The notes: generated by a model not told the origin, from the sequence alone. Shown: positions 17,395 through 26,532, counted from the stretch's first letter. The stretch is 64,000 nucleotides of DNA from Niastella yeongjuensis (GCF_900110245.1 NZ_FOCZ01000001.1:558001-622000); one strand, 5' to 3'. Numbers and translations are program-made.

Positions 17395-17616
17395 ATTAAA
17401 AATTATTGATACCGCATAATAAAAGAAACGTATTATCGTTTCATTGGTGTTTTTACACCAGTTCTTGTATCTATGCATGCTGTAACTATAACCTGGTTCC
17501 AGGCTATAGTGAAGAAAGGATGTAAGAAGCTGAGCGTAGGTTATAACACAGTCACTTAGTTCTCATTTAATAATATCAGGGTATGAACCGGCTTCTCTAA
17601 GCCGGTTTTCTTTTTA
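17395..17616 (+). ncRNA. Candidate structured small RNA
   Basis: Four successive stems lie on the plus strand: gaaacg/cgtttc (17425-17442), tggtgt/acacca with a TTTT loop (17445-17460), ctata-a-cctgg/ccagg-c-tatag (17486-17509) and the terminator at 17586-17616. No coding frame explains them. The 5' end is not defined and no clear promoter was found, so this is a hypothesis. Confidence 0.35.
17586..17616 (+). terminator. Strong orphan plus-strand terminator
   Basis: Arms aaccggctt (17586-17594) and aagccggtt (17599-17607) with a 4-base loop, followed by TTCTTTTTA. An outer pair agggtat/ataccct (17578-17584, 17616-17622) encloses it. Confidence 0.85.
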
Positions 17617-17672
17617 TACCCTCAATTACTTTTGAGGCGGCTTGTATTGCTAATTATTTAGCAGAAAATAAT

Positions 17673-17700
17673 GCCGCCCTTGAAAAAAGGCGGCCTTTTT
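17673..17700 (+). terminator. Second terminator-like stem
   Basis: Arms gccgcc (17673-17678) and ggcggc (17689-17694) followed by CTTTTT. Confidence 0.6.
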
Positions 17701-18020
17701 GCCCTATGCACTATTTAACCCCTATTAGAAAGTTTATAATGACTTTAATTTCTTTTTTTCTGTGGCTATCTGATATAAGAAACAACCAACGGGTAAGAAA
17801 TCTTAAGTAATTCTTTCAGATTTTTTTTATCTGGATATCTGCTGCTGTTTTTTCAAAAAGAGGATAGTAATAATCCCAGGGCCAGCGAGTAATATATTGG
17901 TAAAAATCGTTTAACAGGTATGTGGGTAGATTAGTTACTGGTAATTATACGTACCTATAACCGTTAGTTGATGAAATTACCGCTAAGTACAAGCACGCAA
18001 AGCGCATAAATACGCTGAAA

Positions 18021-18050
18021 AATAAAAATACCCCGGCCAGCCGGGGTATA
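18021..18050 (-). terminator. Terminator of the aldo/keto reductase unit
   Basis: Arms ataccccgg (18028-18036) and ccggggtat (18041-18049) with loop ccag; the minus strand continues with a T-rich tail (TTTTTATT). Confidence 0.85.
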
Positions 18051-18082
18051 AGTGTTCATGATACAACTATTTATTGAATGGC

Positions 18083-19072
18083 CTACGCCAGGTCCATCGC
18101 AGGTTTGTTCTGTAAAATATTTTCTATTTGTTCCTGTACGTCGGGCGTCAATACTTTCAGGGCATCCAGGGCTTTGAGGTTTTCATGTAATTGTTCCGGT
18201 TTGGTTGCGCCCAGAATGGCCGTTGTCACATTGGGGTTTTTTATAGTCCATGCAATGGCCAGTGACGCCAGCGAAACATTCAGTTGTTTGGCCAGTGTGG
18301 CAAGCTGTTTTACCTTTTTTATTTTCTCATCCTGGAGCCATCTGTCCTGCAACCAGCCAAAGCCCTGTATGGCCAGTCTTGAGTCCTCTGGAATGCCATC
18401 ATTATACTTCCCGGTCAGGAAGCCGGCTGCCAGCGGGCTCCAAATGGTGGTTCCCAGCCCCACATTCTGAAACACGGGCAGGTAATCCATTTCCATTTTA
18501 TGGCGTTCGAACATATTGTATTGCGGTTGCTCCATAACGGGCCCAATAAGGCAGTATTGTTGTGCTACCCGATGGGCTTCCATGATCTCTGCCCCACTCC
18601 ACATACTGGTTCCCCAGTATAATACCTTGCCCTGTTGTACCAGGTTGTGCATGGTCCAAACCACTTCTTCGATAGGCACGGTGGGATCGGGACGGTGGCA
18701 GAAATACAGATCGAGGTAATTCTGCTGCAGGCGTTCCAATGCCCCATGGCAGGCTTCTACAATGTGTTTTCTGCTTAAGCCTGCCTGGTTAGGTTTATTG
18801 TTCTTTCCATGCAGGCCGAAAAATACTTTCGATGACAGCGTGTACGAGGTACGGTCCCAGTTCTTGTTCTTCAATACCCGGCCCATCATTTTTTCGCTTT
18901 CCCCACCGGCATACCCTTCTGCATTATCAAAAAAATTAATACCTGCATCATAGGCTATGCCCATTAAGGTGTCTGCGCTATTATCCTCTATTTGTTTGTG
19001 AAATGTTACCCAGCTGCCAAATGAAAGGACGCTCAGCTGCACGCCCGACCGGCCCAATCGTCTATATTCCAT
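18083..19072 (-). CDS. Aldo/keto reductase, Kv-beta/YghZ-like
   Basis: NADPH-dependent oxidoreductase with a TIM barrel, 329 residues from the ATG at 19072 (a TTG at 19093 would add seven residues). The catalytic tetrad is visible: D49 and Y54 in NFFDNAEGYAGGESE, K82 in SSKVFFG and H126 in LYFCHRPDP. Strings such as 'EEVVWTMHNLVQQGKVLYWGTSMW' place it with the voltage-gated potassium channel beta subunit/YghZ group, which reduces aldehydes such as methylglyoxal in known members. Last gene after lptC (54 bases), possibly part of the same unit, and followed by a strong terminator. Confidence 0.92.
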   Translation of the reverse strand: MEYRRLGRSGVQLSVLSFGSWVTFHKQIEDNSADTLMGIAYDAGINFFDNAEGYAGGESEKMMGRVLKNKNWDRTSYTLSSKVFFGLHGKNNKPNQAGLSRKHIVEACHGALERLQQNYLDLYFCHRPDPTVPIEEVVWTMHNLVQQGKVLYWGTSMWSGAEIMEAHRVAQQYCLIGPVMEQPQYNMFERHKMEMDYLPVFQNVGLGTTIWSPLAAGFLTGKYNDGIPEDSRLAIQGFGWLQDRWLQDEKIKKVKQLATLAKQLNVSLASLAIAWTIKNPNVTTAILGATKPEQLHENLKALDALKVLTPDVQEQIENILQNKPAMDLA

Positions 19073-19126
19073 AATAATGTGTTTAGGAGCCAAATGTAAG
19101 GCTTCAGCAAATTAGCCGGCAAAATT

Positions 19127-19708
19127 TTACTGCGGCATTCCATTGCTGGGTACCAGCATGGGGCCCGAGCTTTTGTAAAAAGTGTAGGTAGTGAGATCCT
19201 GGGCGGCGCGCAACCCACTTTGGGCAAAGATTATTTTATCGCGCTGGTATACATGGGCGGGTTTATCGGTGTAGAATTCCTTTTTATCCTGGTCCCACCA
19301 GAGTTCCTGTGTACGCAAGGTATCGCCATTTTTGATGCTTTGCACCAGTACGCTGTCGCGCAACAGTACTTTGTGGTCAAACTCCACATACTTGGCGTAG
19401 TGGGCGTCCACCGTGCTTTCTATAACAGTGCTGTCGTTATAAAAATCCACATGCATGGTGCGGGGAAATTCCATATAAGGTGAATCGGGAACCTGTACCC
19501 GAAGCATATACGGTGAGGTGAGTTTGGCCTTTACGGTACCTGCCTGGCTTAAATAGCTTTCTACATTCCTGGCTTCTTCAACGGCTACCTGCTTTTGAAA
19601 CAATTTATCAACCTCCTTCTCATCGTTTTCACAGGAGGTAAATGCAAAAAAACAACCCATCAACAGGGCTGCAGTAATAAAATAATATGTAGTGCTGGTT
19701 CTTCGCAT
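19127..19708 (-). CDS. lptC: LPS export protein LptC
   Basis: Periplasmic, membrane-anchored part of the Lpt bridge that carries lipopolysaccharide from the inner-membrane LptBFG transporter to LptA. 193 residues; an N-terminal hydrophobic segment (about 9-24) ends in a possible lipobox AFTSC. The beta-jellyroll follows: 'AGTVKAKLTSPYMLRVQVPDSPYMEFPRTMHVDFYND' region, then 'YVEFDHKVLLRDSVLVQSIKNGDTLRTQELWWDQDKKEF', the Bacteroidota form of the Lpt fold. It follows coaX by 27 bases, an order often seen in this phylum. ATG at 19708. Confidence 0.88.
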   Translation of the reverse strand: MRRTSTTYYFITAALLMGCFFAFTSCENDEKEVDKLFQKQVAVEEARNVESYLSQAGTVKAKLTSPYMLRVQVPDSPYMEFPRTMHVDFYNDSTVIESTVDAHYAKYVEFDHKVLLRDSVLVQSIKNGDTLRTQELWWDQDKKEFYTDKPAHVYQRDKIIFAQSGLRAAQDLTTYTFYKSSGPMLVPSNGMPQ

Positions 19709-19735
19709 ATTTCTCTTGCTAACAACTTCATTCTG

Positions 19736-20470
19736 TTACACATTATTGTGTTCGCTGATAGCATAAAGTCCCTTGAAAATAAGGTCAGGGTCTGCAAATA
19801 TCCTGTTTTTCAAATGATACACAAAATAGGGTGCATCGCCCCCGGTTAAGACCACGTTAAAGTTCCGGTATCTTTCTGCATAGGCATCTATCATTCCATC
19901 TATCTCTTTGGCCATTCCCAGAATTACGCCACTAAGTATATTGGTGCGGGTATCATAGCCTATCAATGGTAAGTTCCAGTCTTTTTCAACCAGGGGAAGC
20001 TTTGCCGTAAACATTTTTAACGATTTAAATCGCATTTCCATGCCTGGCGAAATACCGCCCCCCAGGAACTCTTTGTTCTTATTGACGAAGTTATAAGTAA
20101 TTGCGCTCCCCAGCCCTATTACCAGATTGTTATGTGTGGGAAAAAGATCAACGGCGGCTGCCATCAGCGCCAGCCTGTCGGCCCCTATATCAGACGGTTT
20201 TCCTACCGGTGTGGTGATGGGTATTTTTGACTGATGGCTTAGTTTATGAAACCTGGAAGCCGCAGTCAGCAGTTGTTCCATTTCCGGGTTGTGATGTACT
20301 ACTGATGACAGTATTGATTTGGCAGGTTTGTAGGTTTCAATCAGGTGTTGAATGGTGTCATTGTTGTCATTTTCCAGAATCAGCACCTCTTGTAATTCCC
20401 TGTTATTAAACACGGCACATTTCAACCGGGTATTGCCGAAATCAAAACAAAGCGTAGTTGTATGAACCAA
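19736..20470 (-). CDS. coaX: Type III pantothenate kinase
   Basis: Phosphorylates pantothenate in the first step of coenzyme A synthesis. 244 residues, normal for CoaX. The ATP-binding DFGNTRLK motif begins at residue 9, 'GADRLALMAAA' carries the conserved GxDR, 'LVIGLGSAITYNFV' the second phosphate loop (usually GTAxTxD; here GSAITYN), and 'GGGISPGMEMRFKSL' the pantothenate-binding loop. The start codon is TTG at 20470: there is an in-frame TAA 15 bases upstream and no ATG before the essential DFGNT motif, so no other start is possible. Upstream lies the Lon-domain gene, downstream lptC. Confidence 0.92.
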   Translation of the reverse strand: MVHTTTLCFDFGNTRLKCAVFNNRELQEVLILENDNNDTIQHLIETYKPAKSILSSVVHHNPEMEQLLTAASRFHKLSHQSKIPITTPVGKPSDIGADRLALMAAAVDLFPTHNNLVIGLGSAITYNFVNKNKEFLGGGISPGMEMRFKSLKMFTAKLPLVEKDWNLPLIGYDTRTNILSGVILGMAKEIDGMIDAYAERYRNFNVVLTGGDAPYFVYHLKNRIFADPDLIFKGLYAISEHNNV

Positions 20471-20562
20471 TCTGTATAGATTTTAACGGTTTCCTGGATC
20501 AAATACCGGATGAAGAAATGTGATTTTTTTGTTTCCGCCAAAAAAGATTCTACCAGGGCCTG

Positions 20563-21204
20563 TTACAAATCAAAATCAAAAGCCGATAAATTACGGAAAT
20601 GCCCATTCAATTTTACCTTTTCCTTCAACTGTTCCATTTCCAGCAACATGGGTAATACTTTTTGTAAATGCCGCTTAATAAATTCCTGGCGTTGCAGTTC
20701 TTTCATCAACCCCAAAAATTCATATTCTTCTTCGAGCGACAAACCCGCATGGTGCCCTACATCGTAAGATTTTAAATCCTGTTCGGGTTTTTTAAAATCT
20801 TTCGAAATATTCAACAGGCGGTGCATTTCCTTTACCCCGTTCACTACTTTTTGCATCAGCTCCCTGTTACCGGCGTCGTCATTTTCGGGATAGTTTACAA
20901 TGGCCCCGCTGTATAATTTTTCGGGCACCTGTTTAATTATCTCTAAAATGCGAAAAATGCGCAACCCTTCGGTCTTAATATCCATTTCGCCATTCTCATA
21001 CGTTTGCACTATTTCGTTCACCTGCACCAGGGTGCCCATTTCCTGCAACCTGTTATTTACCACTGAGGGGATACCAAATGATTTTTTGGTTTCGAAGCAT
21101 TCAGTTATCAATTGTTTATAACGCGGCTCAAAAATATGGAGATGTACCTTTTCGCCTGGAAAAACTACAATACTCAGGGGGAATATGGGAATGAAGTTAG
21201 TCAT
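20563..21204 (-). CDS. Lon protease substrate-binding domain protein
   Basis: A 213-residue stand-alone LON N-terminal domain. The hallmark opening 'IPIFPLSIVVFPGEKVHLHIFEPRYKQLI' is followed by the six-stranded barrel (to about 110) and a helical C-terminal half with 'LGLMKELQRQEFIKRHLQKVLPMLLEME'. There is no AAA+ or protease domain. Function unknown; members are thought to bind proteins, by analogy with Lon. First gene of a possible unit with coaX and lptC. Confidence 0.9.
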   Translation of the reverse strand: MTNFIPIFPLSIVVFPGEKVHLHIFEPRYKQLITECFETKKSFGIPSVVNNRLQEMGTLVQVNEIVQTYENGEMDIKTEGLRIFRILEIIKQVPEKLYSGAIVNYPENDDAGNRELMQKVVNGVKEMHRLLNISKDFKKPEQDLKSYDVGHHAGLSLEEEYEFLGLMKELQRQEFIKRHLQKVLPMLLEMEQLKEKVKLNGHFRNLSAFDFDL

Positions 21205-21440
21205 ATAAAATACGCGGTTTGCAATCTAATACAATGTTTTTAAAACTGTAAAATATATTCCACATTCAGCTACATTTGCAAAGCTTATTGCATTTTTCTT
21301 TAACACCGTATTTAATTAAAAGTTATGAAAATTCCGGGATTTATTACCGCGTTAGTAATTAATGATAATCCCGTAATTGATCCTGTACATTCTGTATAAA
21401 TTTAACCAGCCGAACCACCGTCATAATAAATACCAATTCA

Positions 21441-22211
21441 ATGAATGCCATTACAGCGGTTATTATTACTAAAAATGAAGAAAGAAATATTAAACGGTGC
21501 CTTGATTCATTAATGCCGGTGGTAGATGAAATTATTGTGGTAGATAGCAATTCAACCGATAATACCGTTGCCATATGCCAACAGGCCGGGGCCAAAGTCA
21601 TACTACAAAACTGGCTGGGTTATGGTCCCCAGAAGAACCTTGGCAATAATGCAGCAAGCCATGATTACATTCTATCAATAGACGCCGATGAAGCCCTCGA
21701 TGAGCAACTAACACAAGCCATTCTTGAAGAAAAAAGAAAGGGTTTGCAGGGCATATACCAACTATCCCGGTTCAACTATTACTATGGTAAATTCATCAGG
21801 CATGGTGCTGATTACCCTGATAAAAAAATACGGTTGTTCAACAGGGCCAACACTCATTGGGATGAAAAAGATGTACATGAAACGCTGGTCATAGCACCTG
21901 GTCAAAAAACAACCGCTTTAAAAGGCCATCTGTTGCATTACACCTATTACCGGGTTGAAGAACATATATCGAAGATAAATTACTACACAAACCTGGCTGC
22001 CCAGGATTATATTAAAAGAGGGAAAAAAGCATCTATCTTCAAGATCATTTTTAGCCCGTTAATGACCTTTATACAATCCTATATTTTTAAAAGAGGTTTT
22101 CTGGATGGCCTGCACGGTTTTATTTTAGCGATCATGCATGCGTATGCTGCTTTTGCCCGGTACGTAAAATTGTGGGAATTATCCGGCGCCAATAAAAAGC
22201 CGCTCAAATAA
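21441..22211 (+). CDS. Glycosyltransferase family 2 (WaaE/KdtX-like)
   Basis: GT-A glycosyltransferase of 256 residues. The N terminus 'AITAVIITKNEERNIKRCLDS' and the acidic motif SIDADEALD (about 77-85) bind the sugar nucleotide and metal; 'RLFNRANTHWDEKDVHETL' is characteristic of the WaaE/KdtX group that adds a sugar to the LPS inner core. Amphipathic helices near the C terminus (195-240) suit membrane association. It starts a plus-strand run with GT9, MeaB and a DxD glycosyltransferase. Confidence 0.92.
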   Translation: MNAITAVIITKNEERNIKRCLDSLMPVVDEIIVVDSNSTDNTVAICQQAGAKVILQNWLGYGPQKNLGNNAASHDYILSIDADEALDEQLTQAILEEKRKGLQGIYQLSRFNYYYGKFIRHGADYPDKKIRLFNRANTHWDEKDVHETLVIAPGQKTTALKGHLLHYTYYRVEEHISKINYYTNLAAQDYIKRGKKASIFKIIFSPLMTFIQSYIFKRGFLDGLHGFILAIMHAYAAFARYVKLWELSGANKKPLK

Positions 22212-22249
22212 TTTCAACACAATTTATTTAAACGATTAATAAGAACATA

Positions 22250-23275
22250 TTGAAAAAAATTCCCCGCAATATAATTATCAGCCGCACAGACAGCATTGGC
22301 GATGTGATTTTGACATTGCCCGTGGCAGGCGTATTAAAAAAGCATTTTCCCGATATAACTATCGGGTTCATGGGAAAATCTTACACAAAACCGGTTATCG
22401 AAGCCTGTGGTTATGTGGATGAGTTTATCGATGTAGATAATTTTTTGCAGAACAAAGTATTGGTGGGCGGCCAACCGGCTGAATGCATCCTGCATGTATT
22501 TCCTGTATCGCGTATTGCAAAAAGAGCGAAGGCGCTCGGCATTCCACTGCGCATTGGAACAACCAACCGCCTGTATCATTGGTTCACCTGTAATAAGCTG
22601 GTCAAATTGAGCCGCAAAAAATCAGACCTGCATGAGGCACAACTAAACCTGATCTTATTAAAAGCGTTGGGTATTGAAGAAAACTATTCGCTGCAACAAA
22701 TTGGGAACTTAACAGGACTCACCAAAATACAACCGCTTCCCGCTCACCTGACAGCTTTAGTCCAAAAGGACAAATACAACCTGATCATACATCCGAAATC
22801 GCAGGGCAGTGCGCGGGAATGGCCGTTGGAAAGGTTTTGTGAGCTTATTCAATTGCTGCCTCCTTCCGCATTCAATATTTTTATTTCCGGTACAGCGAAG
22901 GAAAGGGAACTGCTGCATGGGTTGTTCGACAAAGCAGGCCACCTGGTTACCGATATAACCGGTAAAATGTCGCTTACTGAGTTTATGGCGTTTATAAAGC
23001 AATGTGATGGACTGGTAGCCAACAGCACCGGACCTTTGCATATTGCAGCCGCATTGGGTAAAGATGCATTGGGTATTTATCCACCCATGCGACCGGTTCA
23101 CCCGGGCCGCTGGGCGCCACTGGGACCTAACGCCACCGTTTTTGTACTGAATAAACAATGCGAAGCATGCAGAGACAATAAGAGCGCCTGTCAATGCATT
23201 AATGACATTCCAGCAGCCTGGCTGCGGGAAACACTGATAAAGAAGTACGAGCTAAAAAAAGCCAAACAACAATAA
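22250..23275 (+). CDS. Glycosyltransferase family 9 (heptosyltransferase-like)
   Basis: GT-B enzyme of 341 residues resembling ADP-heptose:LPS heptosyltransferases. 'RTDSIGDVILTLPVAGVLKK' is the family opening, 'IIHPKSQGSAREWPLERF' the donor-site loop and 'NSTGPLHIAAALGKDALGIYPP' the second half of the nucleotide-sugar site. Likely extends the LPS core at the inner membrane. The start must be TTG at 22250, because no ATG lies in frame between the upstream gene and the conserved SRTDSIGD motif. It sits 38 bases after the GT2 gene. A C-terminal cluster of cysteines (CEACRDNKSACQC) is notable and could bind a metal. Confidence 0.9.
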   Translation: MKKIPRNIIISRTDSIGDVILTLPVAGVLKKHFPDITIGFMGKSYTKPVIEACGYVDEFIDVDNFLQNKVLVGGQPAECILHVFPVSRIAKRAKALGIPLRIGTTNRLYHWFTCNKLVKLSRKKSDLHEAQLNLILLKALGIEENYSLQQIGNLTGLTKIQPLPAHLTALVQKDKYNLIIHPKSQGSAREWPLERFCELIQLLPPSAFNIFISGTAKERELLHGLFDKAGHLVTDITGKMSLTEFMAFIKQCDGLVANSTGPLHIAAALGKDALGIYPPMRPVHPGRWAPLGPNATVFVLNKQCEACRDNKSACQCINDIPAAWLRETLIKKYELKKAKQQ

Positions 23276-23312
23276 ACCGTAGCCAGCACATTTTGTACTA
23301 AACCTGTTTTAC

Positions 23313-24206
23313 ATGAACTGGCAGCAATTATTAACTACCATACAACAGGGCAATACCAAAAGTATTGCCAGGGGCATTTCTTATGTTGAAAATGAAGTGC
23401 CGGGGTATGTAGCATTGTTACAGGCATTACCAGCCTCCGGAACACCCGTGATTGGTATAACCGGACCTCCCGGGGCAGGAAAAAGCACCTTAACGGATGC
23501 ACTTATAGGAGAGCTGGTCAGGAACGATAAAAAAGTGGCAGTATTATGTGTTGACCCTTCTTCCCCATTTAACCTGGGCGCCCTTTTAGGCGATCGTATA
23601 CGCATGAGCGAATGGTATAACCATCCCGATGTGTATATCCGTTCCCTGGCTACCAGAGGCTCACTGGGTGGACTGCATCCGCAAATCATTGAAATAACCG
23701 AGTTGCTGAAAGCGGCGCCATTTGATTACATCGTTGTTGAAACGGTGGGGGTTGGACAAAGTGAAGTAGAAATTGCTGCGCTGGCCGATGTGACCGTAGT
23801 AGTGCTGGTACCCGAAGCAGGTGATGAAGTGCAAACCATGAAGGCCGGACTTATGGAAATAGCCGATATCTTCGTGGTAAATAAAGCCGACCGGCCAGAT
23901 GCAGATACTTTTTACCGGAACCTGAGAAGTATGTTACAGCCGGCATTTCATAAAACAGCTATCGAGATACCAGTAATAAAAACGATAGCTTCACAAAAAA
24001 AGGGTATCGTTGAATTAGTCGATGCCATCAATAGCAGGTTCAAACAGGTGCAAACAACAGAAAAGAAATACAGACTACTTGCTGAAAAAGCCTGGCACCT
24101 ACTGCAAAAACATCGCATGAAGGATATTAGAAAAGACGACCTGCTGACAGCCATTCAAAAAGAAAATATAACGAACGTGTATTCGTTTATAACCCGGTTC
24201 TATTAA
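23313..24206 (+). CDS. meaB: MeaB-family G3E-like GTPase (ArgK/MMAA)
   Basis: P-loop GTPase that guards adenosylcobalamin loading of methylmalonyl-CoA mutase in known cases. 297 residues. Walker A GPPGAGKST at 51-59, 'CVDPSSPFNLGALLGDRIRM' (switch I, diagnostic for the family), 'VVETVGVGQSEVEIA' (switch II/III) and NKAD for guanine specificity. The C-terminal arm is shorter than in some relatives. No mutase gene is in the window; the neighbours are glycosyltransferases. Cytosolic. Confidence 0.95.
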   Translation: MNWQQLLTTIQQGNTKSIARGISYVENEVPGYVALLQALPASGTPVIGITGPPGAGKSTLTDALIGELVRNDKKVAVLCVDPSSPFNLGALLGDRIRMSEWYNHPDVYIRSLATRGSLGGLHPQIIEITELLKAAPFDYIVVETVGVGQSEVEIAALADVTVVVLVPEAGDEVQTMKAGLMEIADIFVVNKADRPDADTFYRNLRSMLQPAFHKTAIEIPVIKTIASQKKGIVELVDAINSRFKQVQTTEKKYRLLAEKAWHLLQKHRMKDIRKDDLLTAIQKENITNVYSFITRFY

Positions 24207-24221
24207 AACCCTTTAATAGCT

Positions 24222-25103
24222 ATGCATTTACTGTATTGCACTTTTGGGAACCATTTTCATCATCATTTGCAGGCTGCATTCTCGGCAATGTCGTTCTTGC
24301 AGGAGCGTAATGAAATTGATTCTATAAACATAATTACCGATTCGCCCTCTTTCTATAACCATTTAAAGGGTCATGTAAACCTTATTACGGTAACACCGGA
24401 AATAATAAAAGAATGGAAAGGACCGTATGACTATTTCTTCCGGGTCAAAATAAAAGCCCTTCAACACGTGGCTGAAATGTATGCAGGCAGCCCGGTCATG
24501 TATTGCGATACAGATACATTCTTATACAGGGATATTACTGATTTAAAAACCGATCTGCTGAAAGGCAAACCTTACATGCACGAAGATGAAGGAGAAATAT
24601 CAACACATCCAGCTAAAAATATCCAACGGGTTTGGAAAGCAGTACAGGGAAAAACCTATGCCGGGCTTCAATTCAAGCCAACTAATCATATGCGCAATGC
24701 AGGGGTAATTGCCATTCCTAATTTGCAAAACGGTAAAGATCTTGAGATGGTGCTGCAAATATGCGATGCTATCTGTGCGAACAGCGGTCCCCTTTATCTG
24801 TGCGAACAATTTTCCTTTTCGGCTACGCTGCCGCATGTATATAATGCTATTGGGGATTCAAAACCCTGGATTGCACATTACTGGAGCAATAAACCCGATT
24901 GGGACCAGTTCATTTTATCATGGGTGGCCGAACAACAGTTCAGGGGTAAAAGTATAGATGAGATGATCGCCGGAATTGCTCAGTTAGATCTGGGGCAAAT
25001 ACCCATTTACATCAAACGAAGAAGTACGGCTGAGAAACTGCATCGCCGTGTTGACAAACTGTTTCCGCCAAAAAATGGCCAATACCTGAATCGGAATAAG
25101 TAA
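24222..25103 (+). CDS. GT-A fold glycosyltransferase with DTD motif
   Basis: A 293-residue protein with the GT-A pattern: 'LLYCTFGNHFHHHLQAAF', then VMYCDTDTFLY with the D96-T97-D98 metal-binding motif, and 'HMRNAGVIAIPN' as an acceptor-side strand. It resembles GT8-like nucleotide-diphospho-sugar transferases common in Bacteroidota but I do not recognise a named family. Follows meaB by 15 bases and ends the plus-strand run of polysaccharide genes. Probably cytosolic, acting on a surface glycan. Confidence 0.65.
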   Translation: MHLLYCTFGNHFHHHLQAAFSAMSFLQERNEIDSINIITDSPSFYNHLKGHVNLITVTPEIIKEWKGPYDYFFRVKIKALQHVAEMYAGSPVMYCDTDTFLYRDITDLKTDLLKGKPYMHEDEGEISTHPAKNIQRVWKAVQGKTYAGLQFKPTNHMRNAGVIAIPNLQNGKDLEMVLQICDAICANSGPLYLCEQFSFSATLPHVYNAIGDSKPWIAHYWSNKPDWDQFILSWVAEQQFRGKSIDEMIAGIAQLDLGQIPIYIKRRSTAEKLHRRVDKLFPPKNGQYLNRNK

Positions 25104-25137
25104 TCAGAGATAATAAATTACTATATCAGGATGTTGG

Positions 25138-25362
25138 TTAATCTTCTATCTTGTTATTCTGCCACCAGCGATAGCCAATATAACCTATGATAACAAAGGG
25201 GGTAAGACCGAGGTAAATTATGCCTGCATTCAGGGCTTTGGCGGGTCTCTCTCCTAATTGGGCGGCCGTTCTTGTACAGATAGAGCATTGTGCCAACAGA
25301 TCGGCCGGAACTATAAAAAACAGCAATAATAATGCTGTCAGGATCAAACTTCCTCTTCCCAT
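25138..25362 (-). CDS. Small exported/membrane protein conserved in Bacteroidota
   Basis: 74 residues: a signal peptide (about 1-24, ending DLLAQ), then CSICTRTAAQLGERPAKALNAGI and one transmembrane helix (about 48-65, IYLGLTPFVIIGYIGYRWW) with a short charged tail. The CSIC pair right after the predicted signal peptide cleavage site is well conserved in my memory of this family; its role is unknown. It converges with the plus-strand glycosyltransferase. Confidence 0.7.
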   Translation of the reverse strand: MGRGSLILTALLLLFFIVPADLLAQCSICTRTAAQLGERPAKALNAGIIYLGLTPFVIIGYIGYRWWQNNKIED

Positions 25363-25457
25363 AACTATTCAATTACACTGCAAATTACAAAGAAATTTTG
25401 ATTTCGCTTTGAGGCGGGGTCCAGGCCAAAAACTGGTGATGGACCAGCAATATTTGC

Positions 25458-26513
25458 TTACTGACCCAGTTTGCGGTATATAGATAAATAGCCGGCCGCA
25501 TTTTTGTCCCAGGTGAAATTCAATGCCCTTTCGTGAAGGGCTTGTATTGGCCTTGTTTGTTCGAAATGATGCATGCCTTTTTCAAATACCGACTGCATAT
25601 ATTCCGGGTCAAAATGATCAAAGTTATAGGTGAGGCCACCCCCAATTTCAGGCAGGCTGGTGCTGGTTGCAATAAATACCGGTTTGCTGAAATACATGCC
25701 TTCTACCAGTGGCAAACCAAACCCTTCAGCCAGTGAAGGAAAACCCACGGCCGTACAGTTCTTTAAATACCAATACTTGTCCTCATCAGATATTTCTCCA
25801 AGTAAATGAACCCGGTCAGTTACTCCAAACAAGGCTGCCTGCTCCATTACTTTCGCCACATATTCTTCATGGCGGGTGCCGGCAATCACCAGTTCATAAT
25901 CATTATGTTGTAACAGGCAGGGCAATACATGATAATTCTTTTTGGGCACCAGGGCGCCTACAGCCAGGATGAATGGCCGTACGGGACGATACACCGGTGT
26001 ATCGTAACCGGGAAACTCTTTTATTTTAGAACCCTGGTAAACAAGGTCAACCGGCTTGCCATCCGTCTTCAGGTTTTGCAACACGGTTTGCCGGGTAAAC
26101 TCAGAAACACAAACAATATGATCGGCACGGTTAATATTGTCCTGCACCCGGCCCAGGTATTTTTTTATTTTGCCAGGCTGGTCTTTCCGCTGGATCAAAA
26201 AGTTGAGATCATGGATGGTAAGCACCACCTTTATACGCCGGTTGCGGGGTATTATTTTTGCGTCCTGTATGGTACTGTGCCATACGTCGCAGTCCTGCAA
26301 CTGACTTTGAAATAAGCGATGTGATTTCTTCTGAATAATATAGCGCTGATCCTTACCCAAAAAATCGGGCACGTCCTTATGAACATAAAAACTAAGTGCC
26401 TCCCGGGCAGGATCTACCTGCTGAATCAAGGCTTTGCCCGTATTCAGAACAAACTGATATATTCCCCCCACTACACTCTTGCCAGGTACACAATCAAAAG
26501 TTATACGATTCAT
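25458..26513 (-). CDS. Glycosyltransferase family 4-like
   Basis: GT-B retaining glycosyltransferase of 351 residues. The N-terminal domain shows 'KSVVGGIYQFVLNTGKALI'; the C-terminal domain has 'FILAVGALVPKKNYHVL' and the family signature 'GFPSLAEGFGLPLVEGMYFSKPVF' (about 270-295) containing the E-x7-E nucleotide-binding pattern. Probably adds a hexose to a surface glycan, working at the inner face of the membrane. 19 bases downstream of the FkbM gene and in the same unit. Confidence 0.9.
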   Translation of the reverse strand: MNRITFDCVPGKSVVGGIYQFVLNTGKALIQQVDPAREALSFYVHKDVPDFLGKDQRYIIQKKSHRLFQSQLQDCDVWHSTIQDAKIIPRNRRIKVVLTIHDLNFLIQRKDQPGKIKKYLGRVQDNINRADHIVCVSEFTRQTVLQNLKTDGKPVDLVYQGSKIKEFPGYDTPVYRPVRPFILAVGALVPKKNYHVLPCLLQHNDYELVIAGTRHEEYVAKVMEQAALFGVTDRVHLLGEISDEDKYWYLKNCTAVGFPSLAEGFGLPLVEGMYFSKPVFIATSTSLPEIGGGLTYNFDHFDPEYMQSVFEKGMHHFEQTRPIQALHERALNFTWDKNAAGYLSIYRKLGQ

Positions 26514-26532
26514 TTATTAAAATAATAACGCT

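Larger units (their letters stand above)
16795..18020. other. Gene-free stretch, partly structured
   Basis: No convincing gene in 1.2 kb. From 16800 to 17380 there are only short frames with unrelated local codings, possibly decayed sequence. From 17395 to 17616 a chain of hairpins ends in a terminator (separate entry), followed by a second terminator-like stem at 17673-17700. 17700-18020 is A/T-rich with nothing recognisable. Confidence 0.6.

Noticed and set aside
16800-17400. Possible group II intron or RNase P RNA
   Set aside because: No domain V hairpin, no reverse transcriptase and none of the universal RNase P sequence blocks were seen.
25154-25372. Overlapping 72-residue frame opposite the small membrane protein reading
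   Set aside because: It is a shadow of the gene at 25138-25362, which has a signal peptide and transmembrane helix.
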